In this document: one piece after another, positions 11,541 through 22,351 of the stretch
How positions within the stretch are numbered: the first letter of the stretch is position 1
Layout of the letters: every line of letters starts with the position of its first letter
NCBI GenBank assembly: GCA_030770545.1
Contig: CM061106.1
Coordinates: 6,997,001-7,061,000, forward strand
From: Macropodus opercularis
Lineage: Eukaryota; Chordata; Actinopteri; Anabantiformes; Osphronemidae
Length of the DNA: 64,000 bases
Direction: 5' to 3'
Position numbers and translations under genes: made by a program
Notes under the pieces: model-generated
What the model was told of the DNA's origin: nothing
What the model saw: the letters and a program-made list of their open reading frames with translations, nothing else
Database searches by the model: none

Positions 11541-12240
11541 ATGAAGATCTCTGACAACGACAGAGCGATTCACAGGAATTTAATAAACATCAAGACAGAA
11601 CAAAGTAACAATAAAAGAATTAAATGTGCTCTCTTAAATATCAGATGTCTGTTAATAAATGACTTGATCAATAACCACCACATAGATTTATTCAGTCTCA
11701 CTGAAACCTGGCTGCAGCAGGATGAATACGTTCGTCTGAATGAGTCGACTCCAACCAGTCACATCAACCATCATGTTCCTAGAAGCTCAGGTAAAGGTGG
11801 AGGAGCAGCAGCATCTATAGCTCAGATCTATTAATGACTCCTAGACCTAAACAGCTCTAATTCATTAGAGCCTCACTCTGAGCCTGTAAAACCCAGAAAC
11901 CAGTTGTGTTCTGCTTCGTCTACCGTCCTCCTGGTCCATATTCAGAGTTCTGCACTGAATGTTCAGAGCTTTTATGTGACTTAGTCCTCAGCACAGATAA
12001 AGTGATTGTAGTGGGCGACTTTAACATTCATGTAGATGTTGACAGTAACTGTCTCAACACTGCAGTTCTCCCCCAAACCCTCTGTTATCTGACCATTACT
12101 CACTAACTGTTGAATTGACCATAACACACCTGACAACAGCTGGAAAGAAGTTCTACTACAGCAGATGTTTATCTGATGATGCTATTGTCAGATTTAAGGA
12201 GAAGCCAGTGAATCAGAGCAAGTTGGCTCCATGGTCCAAC
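11541..12240 (+). mobile_element. Non-LTR retrotransposon fragment, endonuclease domain (left arm)
   Basis: Two frames carry the APE-type endonuclease of a LINE. One reads ALLNIRCLLINDLI, LFSLTETWL and GKGGGAAA (11,620-11,825). After a frame break the other reads FCFVYRPPGPYSEF and VIVVGDFNIHVD (11,906-12,060). SLTETW and GDFNIH are family-typical. The similarity goes on out of frame to about 12,240. It resembles the Maui/L2/Rex1 type found in fish; I cannot fix the family. There is no reverse transcriptase here and the frame is broken, so the element is dead. The mirrored copy is at 60,020-60,715. Confidence 0.85.
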
Positions 12241-12900
12241 TCAGATCCGCAGCCTTAAGCACAGGACCCGGAAACTAGAAAGACAATGGCGTCCAACCAA
12301 TGAGGTGAATCCTGCCCAGCATGGAAAGACAGTTTAATACTCTCCTTGTGTTTACAGGATGTGTGATGGAGCAGGAATCAGATTCCTGTGAAAACATATT
12401 TTTTGGGTCTGAAGCTTCTTTGTATTTTAGTCTTGGCAAAAAAAGTTGAAACCATTTGTACAGAGTTCAGTAAAAGTCTTTGCTCTTATTTGTTTTCTCA
12501 TTTTTTTGTTTGTCGCCAACATATCGTTACACCAGTCTTGTCATGTTAAGATGGAGTCGGGGCACAAACGGTTATTAGCGATGAATATTACAACCGTCGG
12601 CCACTGTAACCACCACGACCCTTAGATTTGTTTCTTTAGGCTCATCTGTAGAGTCCAAGCGTTAATGCAAACACTGTGGAAGATCATCCCAGGGTTAGAG
12701 TCCGTGTGCTGTGAAGAGACGTTTCTGTTTCAACCAAGAGGCGTCTGACTTTAAGCTCTGCAGACGAGCAGAGTCCAACATAGAGCAGCTCTGCTTAAAG
12801 CTCTGCTTAGTGTTTCACCTGCAGCCTGAGCTGAAGCTGCACCACAAGAAAGAAGCCACGGAAACAAGCCAGTCATGCTCTTAACTTTATTAACTATATA
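12240..12900. other. Non-coding arm DNA, no gene recognised
   Basis: Mirrored at 58,825-60,020 on the right. At 12,350 the left copy lacks ~550 bp that the right copy has (59,372-59,923), so one side has had an insertion or the other a deletion. No open frame of interest and no recognised repeat. Confidence 0.6.
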
Positions 12901-12904
12901 CAGG

Positions 12905-13105
12905 AGTCATTGTCGGGGGGGGGGGCTTCATTGTCCAGGAGGGAGGCGTCATTGTCCAGGAGGGAGGCGTCATTGTCCAGGAGGGGGGCGTCATTGTCCA
13001 GGAGGGGGGAACTTCATTGTCCAGGAGGGGGGAACTTCATTGTCCAGGAGGGGGGCGTCATTGTCCAGGAGGGAGGCGTCATTGTCCAGGAGGGGGGGTA
13101 AAGAG
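12905..13105. repeat. ~20-22-bp minisatellite (left arm)
   Basis: About eight copies of GTCATTGTCCAGGAGGG with variable G-run length and a TTC variant, preceded by a run of nine or ten G. The right-arm counterpart (58,700-58,815) has fewer copies, showing copy-number drift between the arms. Confidence 0.9.
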
Positions 13106-13169
13106 GTAGGGAGCTTGATGTGGGGGGTCTATTTATAACTATTTACAATGAGGGAGAAAGAAGGTGGGT

Positions 13170-13860
13170 TGCTCCACCTGGAGAGCTCAAAGTGAGGGAG
13201 GGGGAGGAGAAGAGGGTTGTTCCTTCTCCACCTCCCTCTCTCCCTCCCTCACATTGAAAGAGAGAGGGAGGTGGAAAGCTCAAAGTGAGGGAGGGGGAGG
13301 AGAAGGGGTTGTTCCTTCTCCACCTCCCTCTCTCCCTCCCTCACATTGAAAGAGAGAGGGAGGTGGAGAGCTCAAAGTGAGGAAGGGGGAGGAGAAGAGG
13401 GTTGTTCCTTCTCCACCTCCCTCTCTCTCTCCCTCACATTGAAAGAGAGAGGGAGGTGGAGAGCTCAAAGTGAGGGAGGGGGAGGAGAAGGGGGTTGTTC
13501 CTTCTCCACCTCCCTCTCTCTCTCCCTCACATTGAAAGAGAGAGGGAGGTGGAGAGCTCAAAGTGAGGGAGGGGGAGGAGAAGAGGGTTGTCCCTTCTCC
13601 ACCTCCCTCTCTCCCTCCCTTACATTGAAAGAGAGAGGGAGGTGGAGAGCTCAAAGTGAGGGAGGGGGAGGAGAAGGGGGTTGTTCCTTCTCCACCCCCC
13701 CCCCCCCTTACATTGAAAGAGAGAGGGAGGTGGAGAGCTCAAAGTGAGGGAGGGGGAGGAGAAGAGGGTTGTCCCTTCTCCACCTCCCTCTCTCCCTCCC
13801 TTACATAGAGAGAGAGGGAGGTGGAGAGCACAAAGTGAGGGAGAAAGAGGAGGAGGAGAG
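13170..13860. repeat. ~92-bp tandem array with self-complementary units (left arm)
   Basis: Seven units start with AGCTCAAAGTGAGGGAGG at about 13,186, 13,278, 13,370, 13,463, 13,556, 13,646 and 13,737. Each unit contains CTCCACCTCCCTCTCTC followed, across a short spacer, by GAGAGGGAGGTGGAG, so every unit can fold on itself. The strand is almost purely purine in one half and pyrimidine in the other. Open frames here are artefacts of composition. The mirrored array is at 57,940-58,640. Confidence 0.92.
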
Positions 13861-13929
13861 CTCAATGAGAGAGAAGAGGAGAGGAGGAGGAGGAAAAGAA
13901 GGAGGAGGAGGAGGAGCACACGCCCCCAC

Positions 13930-16600
13930 CTCGCCCCCCACCCCTGACCTCTGCAGAGCCGTCGGCCCCCTCAGGGAGGCGGAGGCCCACCTGGATGTTG
14001 CTTGTGTTGTTCGAGTTTTCCAATTGGTCACCGTGGCCCTGACCCCAGTCCCACTCGCTGGCCACCCCCAGATCACCGGGGGGATCACAGGCCCCTTCCC
14101 GCGGGTCTTTCCTGGAATCCCTGACCTGGAAGGGATCCAGGAGGCATCCAAACCTGATGCCGAGCCGTCAGCAAACCCCAACTCTACCCTAACCCCAACG
14201 CTCCCCTCCACGTGGAGGAGCCGCGGCCTGTTCTTTTGGTCATAAATCAAAGGTCATGACCTTAGAGAGAAGAAACGTAGCTCGACGGGTGAACTGAGAG
14301 CTTTGCCCTTTGGCTCAACCCCTCCTTCACCGTCCGTCAGTCTCGCGCTCGTTCTCTCGCTGGTGAACGAGACCAAAAGATGCTTAACTCCTGCACTTGG
14401 AGCAGGAAGCGTCCTCTAAAAACAACTAGCCGCCCGTTTCCGGTCGGGACGATGGCCTCAGATCTGGAGGAGCCCATTCTCACACCGCCGTTCCTCCTGA
14501 ATCTGAGGTTCCACTATTGGCCGAACTCTCCTCCGCCTCAACCCTGACACAGACTTTCCCAGAAACGAGGGACTCGGAGGTGATGCACTGAAAAAGATGC
14601 TACTGTTGTGCAATACACTTGATGTGTGTTTCTACATTAGAGTGAGTGAAATGTTCAGTTTTTACTGTGCTTAAAAGTTCCCAGTGCTGTTCCTGGATGA
14701 AATGACACTGAACAGAAACAGGAGGAACTAAGTCAGTTCATTACAACTGGTATTTCTGCACTGCAGCGACCTGAGGGGCAGCGTTTGCTAAGCACTGTGA
14801 TCATAGACTGCCAGAAAAAGGCAAACACTGTGTTTTTAATTATGGAGATGCACACAGTGATTGGAGTAAAGACACTATACAATAGATTTGTCTTAATCAT
14901 ACTGGGAAATTAAAAATGACTTGCTCCCAACTAAGCTTTACGCTTTGGAGCAACCGTAAATCTTTTTGTCAAATGAAATCATGGGTTGTCATAAAGTGAA
15001 GTTACTGTTTATGACTTGTGTGGATGAGAAGTCAAACTATTGATCAGTACTTAACCAAAAAATGTAATTCAGTGACTCCACCCCTGAGCGTCTCCGTCCC
15101 GGCGTCTGTTTTCTGGAGGCCGACCAACAGTCCTCCTCCATGGCCTCTCCCGGAGGCGGTTCCCAACGACCGCCGGGTGGCGCTAAGCTGACGGCCCAGA
15201 CCCCCTTTTCACTGTGGTGCCATACGAGCGTGGTTGCGCCCAGTGACGCAACCCAAAGGCCGAACCCTGACCTCCGTCTGAGGTTTTCAGGTGCCTCGTG
15301 GTGACATTTGATTTTTGAGTCAGGTGTGAACAGGTGTTCTGTAGCCCAGGCAGAATGTAAGGACTGCACTGCAGGTGGCCGGCCGCCGAAACAGCGAAGC
15401 TAATTCCTTTATCCAACTCAGTTCATTACCTCATTAACCAATGGAGCCCATTCACAACTACCAGGTCACGATTCTGCTTTTAATCATACTTCCAGATATT
15501 TACATCTGAGTCTGATGCAGAACTTAGCAGAGAGCACGTTCTGTCAGAACCCACCCGTGTTTCATGTGAGTGAAAGTGCTGGAACATGTGACTGACAGGT
15601 TTGTTAGACCTTCAAACAATAAACATGTAAAGGGAGCAACTGCTAGAGGTTACGGTCAAACCTGGAAAAGCATCACAAGCAAACACAGCTAACGTTTGGT
15701 GAAGCCACAGGCTGAATGCAGTTACTGTATTAGTATTTATGAGTATTTATATGTGAACGATACGTGTTAATATTCTATTCACTTCAGTCTAGTGGATGTA
15801 TTACTACAATACTGTAGTTAAAACACGTGTGGGTTTGAACAAAGGTGCTGTCTTCTACGTTGTGTGTCAGATCCAGATGTAAATACCAGAAAATAAAAGA
15901 AAATTTAGAAATTGGCAGGTGATTAATTAAACACCTGAATTTAGTAAAATGTAGATATGAATTTGGAAATTAGTCTTTGACCGCTCTGTTTGGTAACTCA
16001 GCCTACAAACACAACCTACTAAAATAAACAACCTACTAAAATAAACAAGCCACTAAGATAAACAAGCAACTAAAATAAACAACCTGCTAAAATAAACAAC
16101 CTACTAAAATAACAACTTACTAAAATAAACAAGCCACTAAGATAAACAAGCCACTGATATTAACATAATAAATGCTAATAATAAAACAACCTAACACTGA
16201 TCAAACCTACAAGTACAAACATGGAAATTGACAAATCTCCACATTTCAGTACGAATGTACACGTCACCTTCAGTGACGCCCTAACGTGGCTTGAATAACA
16301 ACTTGAACTACCTAAGTTTTCACCTACAACTTCTACACTAACAACCAGACTCTTCTGGACCAAACCGTGCAGACCTACCAAACAGAGAGGTCCACGACAC
16401 CCCTGGCCTCCACTCATGTAGGGTACAGTCAGTACAACTCACCCCAGGAACCTTGACACCTTTATGTTCACACCGTGACTCCCGTGGCTCGAACAACACA
16501 GGTAACATCCCGATGAGCCGCCGCCTCCCTGAAGGGGTGGACGGCTCAGCAGAGGTCACTCACCTGGAGAGTGAAGTGGGTGCTGAGGCGGGAGGGAGGG
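13930..16600. repeat. Segment bounded by a diverged ~85-bp inverted pair (left arm)
   Basis: The reverse complement of 13,955-14,035 resembles 16,480-16,560. Both contain a close variant of CTCGAACAACACA followed by CCGCCTCCCTGA and ACGGCTC.GCAGAGGTCA. Read in the matching direction both give a peptide like SNNTxNI then RLPEGxDGSAEV. The 2.5 kb between them includes 15,020-15,430, an open but unrecognised segment, and nothing else I can name. It could be a large non-autonomous element or an inverted gene-piece duplication. Mirrored at 55,060-57,870. Confidence 0.4.
16010..16165. repeat. Minisatellite of ACTAAAATAAACAA-type units (left arm)
   Basis: About eight or nine copies of a 15-18-bp unit alternating CTACTAAAATAAACAAC and CCACTAAGATAAACAAG. 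The right-arm counterpart (55,510-55,775) is about 110 bp longer, an arm-specific expansion or contraction. Confidence 0.85.
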
Positions 16601-16739
16601 AGGGAGGGAGGGAGGGAGGAAGGGGGCACTCATCTTCAGCCGCTCACCCGCTTTAAGGGTGGCGGCTGCTGGAGCCTGTCCCAGCTGTCACTGGTTTCTG
16701 CTGGACGCTGTGCTGTGGCTTGAATAAAGCACCTTTCTA

Positions 16740-17050
16740 ACTTTCTATGTGGGCGAGCAGCAGGGTTTAGCCTGGACAGGTCGCCAGTCCATCACAGAAC
16801 CACATACAGGCAGAGAGGAACAAACAGTCACTCAGTTTAGAGTCTCCAGTTAACTGACTGCATGTCTTTGGACTGTGGGAGGAAACCGACACGAGGAGAA
16901 CATGCAAACTCCTCACAGAAAAGCACCTGGGCCACCCGGGAATCCAACCCGGCTCCTTGTTGCTGTGAGGCAGCAGTGAGGCTCCTCAGTAGCAGCCAGT
17001 CTAGAAACGTCACCACTGAACTTGAGTTCAGTCAATTCATTTAGGAGCAG
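16740..17050 (-). repeat. Dispersed L2-like LINE-tail repeat (left arm)
   Basis: The stretch with CAGTCCATCACAGAACCACA, CATGTCTTTGGACTGTGGGA, GGAGAACATGCAAACTC and ATCCAACCCGGCTCCTTG is, from general knowledge, a common fish and vertebrate interspersed repeat related to LINE 3' tails. The family name is from memory and should be tested with a repeat library. Mirrored at 54,615-54,925. Confidence 0.6.
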
Positions 17051-17179
17051 CCTTATACCAGTTAAAGGTTTCTTCTATAAATGCACGAGGCAGACGCCTG
17101 ACAACACGTTAGCGAGCACCTGATGACACCAAACTACCAAACACAGCAGCACAGTCACTCTGATGGAGGAAGCTGGGGG

Positions 17180-18310
17180 AGCAGGCTGGGCTGGGGGGCA
17201 TGTGCCTGGTGTGACACAACGGCCTCACAGGTTATCGTGACTGTGCCTCCGGGTTTTAAGAATCTTACCCGTCACGGGCGAACCAGCCTTCCAAACCTGG
17301 AGGTCACTGAGTGGACTCATAGTCAGTCCAGTCAATCAAAATCCAGAGGAGCCGGGAATCGAACCGCCGACCCTACGATTGGTGGACGACTCCTGTCTCC
17401 TGAGGATTGTAAGTCCCGACTTGTCATGTTTTGGGGGCAAGTGCCTGGTGTGAAACAACGGCCTCACAGGTTATCGTGACTGTGCCTCTGGGTTTTAAGA
17501 ATCTTACCCGTCACGGGCGAACCAGCCTTCCAAACCTGGAGGTCACTGAGTGGACTCATGCAGCACTTTGAGACACATTCACACACTGGGAACAACTGTC
17601 AGCCTTCAGTGTCTAAAGAACAAATCAACCAGAGTCCAGAGGAGCTGGGAATCGAACCGCCGACCCTACGATTGGTGGACGACTCCTGTCTCCTGAGGAT
17701 TGTAAGTCCCGACTTGTCATGTTTTGGGGGCAAGTGCCTGGTGTGACACAACGGCCTCACAGGTTATCGTGACTGTGCCTCCGGGTTTTAAGAATCTTAC
17801 CCGTCACGGGCGAACCAGCCTTCCAAACCTGGAGGCCACTGAGTGGACTCATAGTCAGTCCAGTCAATCAAAATCCAGAGGAGCCGGGAATCGAACCGCC
17901 GACCCTACGATTGGTGGACGACTCCTGTCTCCTGAGGCTCGTAAGTCCTGACTTCAAACAATCGTGACTGTGCCTTAGGTCGTCCCGGGGTTTGAGGTGG
18001 GATCTTACCGTCATGGGCGAACCAGCCTTCCATGTTAACGCACCACTAGCGGCTAAGAGGCTGTTTTTGGATTCCCTCACACGTTCCTTTGCCCGTTCCT
18101 TTGAACACCACTTGGCACAGAGACGATGGCGGCCCTACCCACCACCGTCTCCGTGTTGTCGTGTTTTGGGGGCATGTGCCTGGCGCGTCAGAGAAAACAG
18201 CCTCCCAGGTTATCGTGACTGTGCCTGCCTTAGGTCGTCCCGGGGTTTGAGGTGGGATCTTACCCGTCATGGGCGAACCAGCCTTCCAAACCCGGCCAGT
18301 AGCGGTGGTC
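17180..18310 (-). repeat. tRNA-like repeat modules, three copies (left arm)
   Basis: A ~130-bp module (TTATCGTGACTGTGCCTCCG, CTTACCCGTCACGGGCGAAC, CCAGCCTTCCAAACC) occurs in near-identical form around 17,205, 17,445 and 17,745, with two diverged versions at 17,960 and 18,210. Between them is a second module. On the minus strand that one reads GGTCGGCGGTTCGATTCCCG, a good match to a tRNA T-arm/B-box, preceded by ACCAATCGTAG. This looks like SINE-derived DNA. The right arm (53,885-54,475) has only one of the three near-identical modules. Confidence 0.7.
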
Positions 18311-18894
18311 ACCGAGTCGACTTACGGACGCAATACTTTTCTACTTTTACATTGTTAAATGGTACATGAGACCCTCTAGTCTTTTGTTCTCGCTACACTG
18401 CGTTAACGTGGACATTTCCCCAGTGTGGGATCAATACAGGTTAATGTTGTCTTTTCCTGTCTCGTAGCACTTTTAGACACATTCATTCACTGGGAACAGC
18501 TTTGAGTCCAGAGGAGCCGTGAATCGAACCGCCGACCCTACGATTGGTGGCCGACTCCTGTCTCCTCCAGTCCCAGCTGTGGTTCGTTGCGGCTGCTAAC
18601 AGCAGCTTGGCATCAAACACTCAGTGTGCGCTCATATAGCGCAGTTGTAGCTTGTTGGTACTAACACACACACACATGCTCCTCCCACACAGACACACAC
18701 CCTCCTCGTCCTCCTTGACCTTAACACCACACACACACATGGTTGTCGTGTCACCGCTGGTCACGTTGTCGTCAGGTGGCTGCCACAAACATTTACAATA
18801 GGAACCATTAGTGTCTTACTTTGACATTGAGTGGCCCAGGCTGTCAGGCTGCTCCTGTGCTCCTCCTTCTCCCTCTCTGGTTATTCTTTCCACT

Positions 18895-19320
18895 CTTTTT
18901 GTGCCTCCTCCTTTTTCTTTCTTTCTCCTCCTCCTCCTCTCTCACCTTTTTTTCTTTCCTCTCCTCCTCCCTCCTCATCTCCTCCTCCTCCTCTCTCACC
19001 TTTTTTTTCTTTCCTCTCCTCCTCTCTCCTCATCTCCTCCTCCTCCTCTCTCACCTTTTTCTTTCTTTCCTCTCCTCCTCCCTCCTCATCTCCTCCTTTT
19101 CCTCTCTCACCTTTTTCCTTCTTTCCTCTCCTCCTCCCTCCTCATCTCCTCCTCCTCCTCTCTCACCTTTTTCCTTCTTTCCTCTCCTCCTCCCTCCTCA
19201 TCTCCTCCTCCTCCTCTCTCACCTTTTTCTTTCTTTCCTCTCCTCCTCTTCCTCCCTCTTCCTTTCTTTCTTTCCTTTTCTCCTCCCTCCCCTTCTCCTC
19301 CCCTCCCTCCTCTTTCTCCT
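18895..19320. repeat. ~54-bp CT-rich minisatellite (left arm)
   Basis: Six units of CTCTCACCTTTTTCTTTCTT plus CCTCTCCTCCTCCCTCCTCA and a CTC run. The CACC word is at about 18,943, 18,997, 19,052, 19,108, 19,164 and 19,219. The right arm has four. On the plus strand it yields long Ser/Pro/Leu frames that I treat as spurious. The array lies just 3' of the stop codon of the Glu/Lys-rich frame. Confidence 0.9.
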
Positions 19321-19321
19321 T

Positions 19322-20101
19322 TCACCCCACCATGTACCCGCTAAGATCTACAAATACTCTATCCTCTCTTATTCTTTTTACAGTCATCGGTTTGGATATT
19401 TTTCTTTTTTTTAGTTCCCACTCCCAATTTAAGTTTTCATATTTTTTGTCTTCCCACTTTCTTTCTTTTATTTTTTCCTTTTCCATCCAATTACAGACTT
19501 TTCTTTTAAATTTCTCCTCCTCTTTCTCTCTCTTTCTTTTTTCTTTTATCTCCTTTTCCTCCCTCTTTTGTAGTTTTTTAACCTCCTTCTTTCTTTCCAA
19601 CTCTTCACGTTCTCTTCTCTTGATTTCTTTCTCCGCCTCCTTCTTTCTTTTCTTTTTCTCCTTCTTAATTTTTGTCTTTTCTTCCTCCTCCGCCGTCATG
19701 CTCCTAAACCACCTGCTCCTCCACTCTCTCCATGTCCACCACCTTCTCCCTTTCTCCTCCTCATCCTCCTTCTCTATATTCTCCTCCTCCACCTCCTCAT
19801 CCTCCTCTTCCTCCTTCGCCTCCTCCTCCTCTTCTTCCTTCGCCTCCTCCACTTCATCAAACAGTGAACTTATCCACCTTTTGCTTTCGGCAACCATTTC
19901 CCCCCAGGCTCTCCGTCTTTCTTCTTCTTCGTCCTCCACCTCCTCCTCCTCCTCATTCACTTCCTTCACCACCTCCAGTCTCTTTGTCAAGCTCCGTCTT
20001 CTTCTGGCCAGCATCCTCCACAGAACTCTCCACATTTCTTCCTCCTCCTTCTTCATCTCCTCCATCTCCACCAACTCTTCCGGCTTCACCGTCTCCTCCA
20101 T
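19322..20101 (-). CDS. Glu/Lys-rich coiled-coil-like open frame (left arm), hypothetical
   Basis: From an ATG at 20,101 with a good context (A at -3, G at +4) the minus strand is open for about 259 codons to a stop at 19,322. The product is almost entirely charged. It starts MEETVKPEELVEMEEMKKEE, has Arg/Lys- and Glu-rich blocks typical of long single helices, a Trp-rich patch (RRWWTWREWRSRWF) in the middle, and a less biased C-terminus ending DLSGYMVG. The right-arm copy (52,213-52,986) keeps the frame, with about ten substitutions and one 6-bp indel. Caution: the strand is T-poor, so stop codons are rare by chance. An upstream acceptor (exon start 20,147) would lead in a different frame to a stop after 65-odd codons. 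Function unknown. Confidence 0.35.
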   Translation of the reverse strand: MEETVKPEELVEMEEMKKEEEEMWRVLWRMLARRRRSLTKRLEVVKEVNEEEEEVEDEEEERRRAWGEMVAESKRWISSLFDEVEEAKEEEEEEAKEEEEDEEVEEENIEKEDEEEKGRRWWTWREWRSRWFRSMTAEEEEKTKIKKEKKKRKKEAEKEIKRREREELERKKEVKKLQKREEKEIKEKRKREKEEEKFKRKVCNWMEKEKIKERKWEDKKYENLNWEWELKKRKISKPMTVKRIREDRVFVDLSGYMVG

Positions 20102-20357
20102 CTTCACTTTCTTCACTTATTCCTTTCTTTATTTTTCGCTCTCTAATCTGTAATGACACAAGACTAAAGTTTAGTGTCTCAGGCCTCTCTTAAAACCTCT
20201 GACCCGTCCAGAACCAAATATGTCAACTTATTGCAGGTTAATGTCACTTTAAATGTTAACTTTAAACCCGGACAACCAGCATCTATGACCTGGTTCCTCT
20301 CAGAGTCCGAGCTTTAGTCAAATCAAGTCACTGACTTGACAAAGCTACATAGATAAA

Positions 20358-21980
20358 GTAACTTAACATCTTCCTAAACACAAATAGGTTGAACTGAACA
20401 GAAAATCTAAGTAAATGCACATTTTTAGCAGAGCTTGAAAAAATCCTACCTCTATCTGTGGCTGTTTGTTGTGTCTAAGGTTTTTTAGAATGTTTGCTGT
20501 CAACATACATGTTGCTATGGGCCAGGATTAACACGTGAGGCTGAATGGCCAGAGTCTGCACAGGCTGAAATGAACATGGTCAGAGCTGCAGAAGCTGCTT
20601 TAAATTGACACGTGGCCCAAATAAACCCCTGCAGGGACGTCTCCTCACTCTGCATCGTCCCATCAGCAGCTGTCTGTTACAGATGCAGCGTCATTGGAAT
20701 GGAAATATTTACAGATGTGTCCATTAAACATGTTTGAGTTGAAGGTAAATGCAGCTTCATTAAATGTTTCACTAAAAGCTTCATAGTAATATTTTTCAGA
20801 GGCTTGATTCTATTACTGTGTCCTATGATATTTGACAATTCACATTTAACCAAATCAAGCAGTAATAAACATAATGATCCCTGTAAAACACACTGAAGCA
20901 TCCAAAGCTGGTTTCAGTGAAGTAGATTCAATCTGATAAACCTCACTGACCTGAACTAAGCAGCTAAAGTAAATTAACATCTTCCTAAACACAATTAGGT
21001 TGAACTGAACAGAAAATATAAGTAAATGCACATTTTTAGCAGAGCTTGAAAAAATCCTACCTCTATCTGTGGCTGTTTGTTGAGTCTAAGGTTTTTTAGA
21101 ATGTTTGCTGTCAACATACATGTTGCTATGGGCCAGGATTAACACGTGAGGCTGAATGGCCAGAGTCTGCACAGGCTGAAATGAACATGGTCAGAGCTGC
21201 AGAAGCTGCTTTAAATTGACACGTGGCCCAAATAAACCCCTGCAGGGACGTCTCCTCACTCTGCATCGTCCCATCAGCAGCTATCTGTTACAGATGCAGC
21301 GTCATTGGAATGGAAATATTTACAGATGTGTCCATGAAACATGTTTGAGTTGAAGGTAAATGCAGCTTCATTAAATGTTTCACTAAAAACTTCAAAGTAA
21401 TATTTTTCAGAGGCTTGATTCTATTACTGTGTCCTATGATATTTGACAATTCACATTTAACCAAATCAAGCAGTAATAAACATAATGATCCCTGTAAAAC
21501 ACACTGAAGCATCCAACGCAGATTCAATCTAATAAACCTCACTGACCAGAACTAAGCAGCTAAAGTAAATTAAGATCTTTCTAAACGCAATTAGGTTGAA
21601 CTGAACAGAAAATCAAAGTAAATGCACATTTTTAGCAGAGCTTCAAATAATCCTACCTCTTTCTGTGGCTGTTTGTTGTGTCTAAGGTTTTTTAGAATGT
21701 TTGCTGTCAACATACATGTTGCTATGGTGCCAGGATTAACACGTGAGGCTGATTGGCCTTCTAAGGTCTGTGTGGCGTCTGCAGCCGTGTCCCAAGCTGC
21801 AGGTTGAGCATCACTGGCTGTGAGTAAACCTATTGGGCTGGTTCCTCCATCTGAGAAGCACAAGTCAATGCTTATTTGTGACTGGGAGGATGTGCTGCTC
21901 TTTGATGGTAGCGCTTGTACAGCGGCCTGTTGAAACACGTGGCCCAGAAACGAGCATGAAATCACTTGTTTTTATGCTTT
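20358..21980 (-). repeat. ~600-bp tandem units each with an exon-like segment (left arm)
   Basis: Units begin at about 20,358, 20,968 and 21,565; the last is the fuller E type. On the minus strand each holds a version of a segment ending ILKNLRHNKQPQ-Glu immediately before GTAGGAT, a splice-donor-like sequence that is retained in every copy. The first two have lost an open frame upstream of that point; the third keeps a full 270-bp frame. More units lie beyond the LTR insertion at 23,978-25,170. Confidence 0.8.
21657..21926 (-). CDS. Candidate internal exon of unknown gene, copy E1
   Basis: Minus-strand segment of exactly 270 bp (90 codons, phase 0 at both ends) between an acceptor-like GTTTCAACAG and a donor GAG|GTAGGA. 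The product begins AAVQALPSKSSTSSQSQ, contains LCFSDGGTSPIGLLTASD and ends with NILKNLRHNKQPQKE. It is Ser/Thr/Ala-rich and I recognise no domain. Two other full copies exist (24,841-25,110 and 50,371-50,640), all open and differing by only a few residues. The next exon downstream could be that at 20,147. Whether it is transcribed is unknown. Confidence 0.4.
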
Positions 21981-22071
21981 TCTGTCTTTGACTATATTTT
22001 TTTCCAACGTTTCAATGAGTCAAGAGTTTGCTTTTTAATTTCTGTTGCTGTGTTTGGTTTCATGGCCCCAC

Positions 22072-22230
22072 AGGTAAGATAAGATAAGATAATCCTTTAT
22101 TGATCCCACATTTGGGAAATGTAATTATTACAGCAGCTCCCAGGGATTACAAAGCATAGGTGGTGCAACGGTGCCAAAAGATGACATGTGCAAAAATATA
22201 CAAAGAGTCTGTTTTTTTACAGGTAGAAAC
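22072..22230. repeat. Dispersed GATAA/TTTATTGATCCC repeat
   Basis: The stretch AGATAAGATAATCCTTTATT, GATCCCACATTTGGGAAATG and TTACAGCAGC is a common fish interspersed repeat end, as judged from general knowledge. Copies are at 25,291-25,450 and, reversed, at 50,035-50,190. It travels with the E unit in all three places. The name of the element is not certain. Confidence 0.6.
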
Positions 22231-22351
22231 GCCTGTAAACGGACTAAACTTCAGGTTCCAGTTGTTTAGATTTAGCCTCTAGATGGAGACAATCTTCAGT
22301 AATGAAGGAAAGGAAATGAAACAGTGGAGCAGGCAAAGCTCCAGGGTTCGT

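Noticed and set aside
13769..14250. 149- and 158-codon frames on opposite strands, similar in both arms
   Set aside because: Similarity between arms comes from recent duplication. Both strands being open over GC- and purine-rich DNA argues against either being coding.
18831..20153. 440-codon Ser/Pro/Leu-rich frame on the plus strand
   Set aside because: It is the antisense of the Glu/Lys-rich frame and of a CT-rich minisatellite. A strand poor in A is rarely interrupted by stops, and composition explains it.
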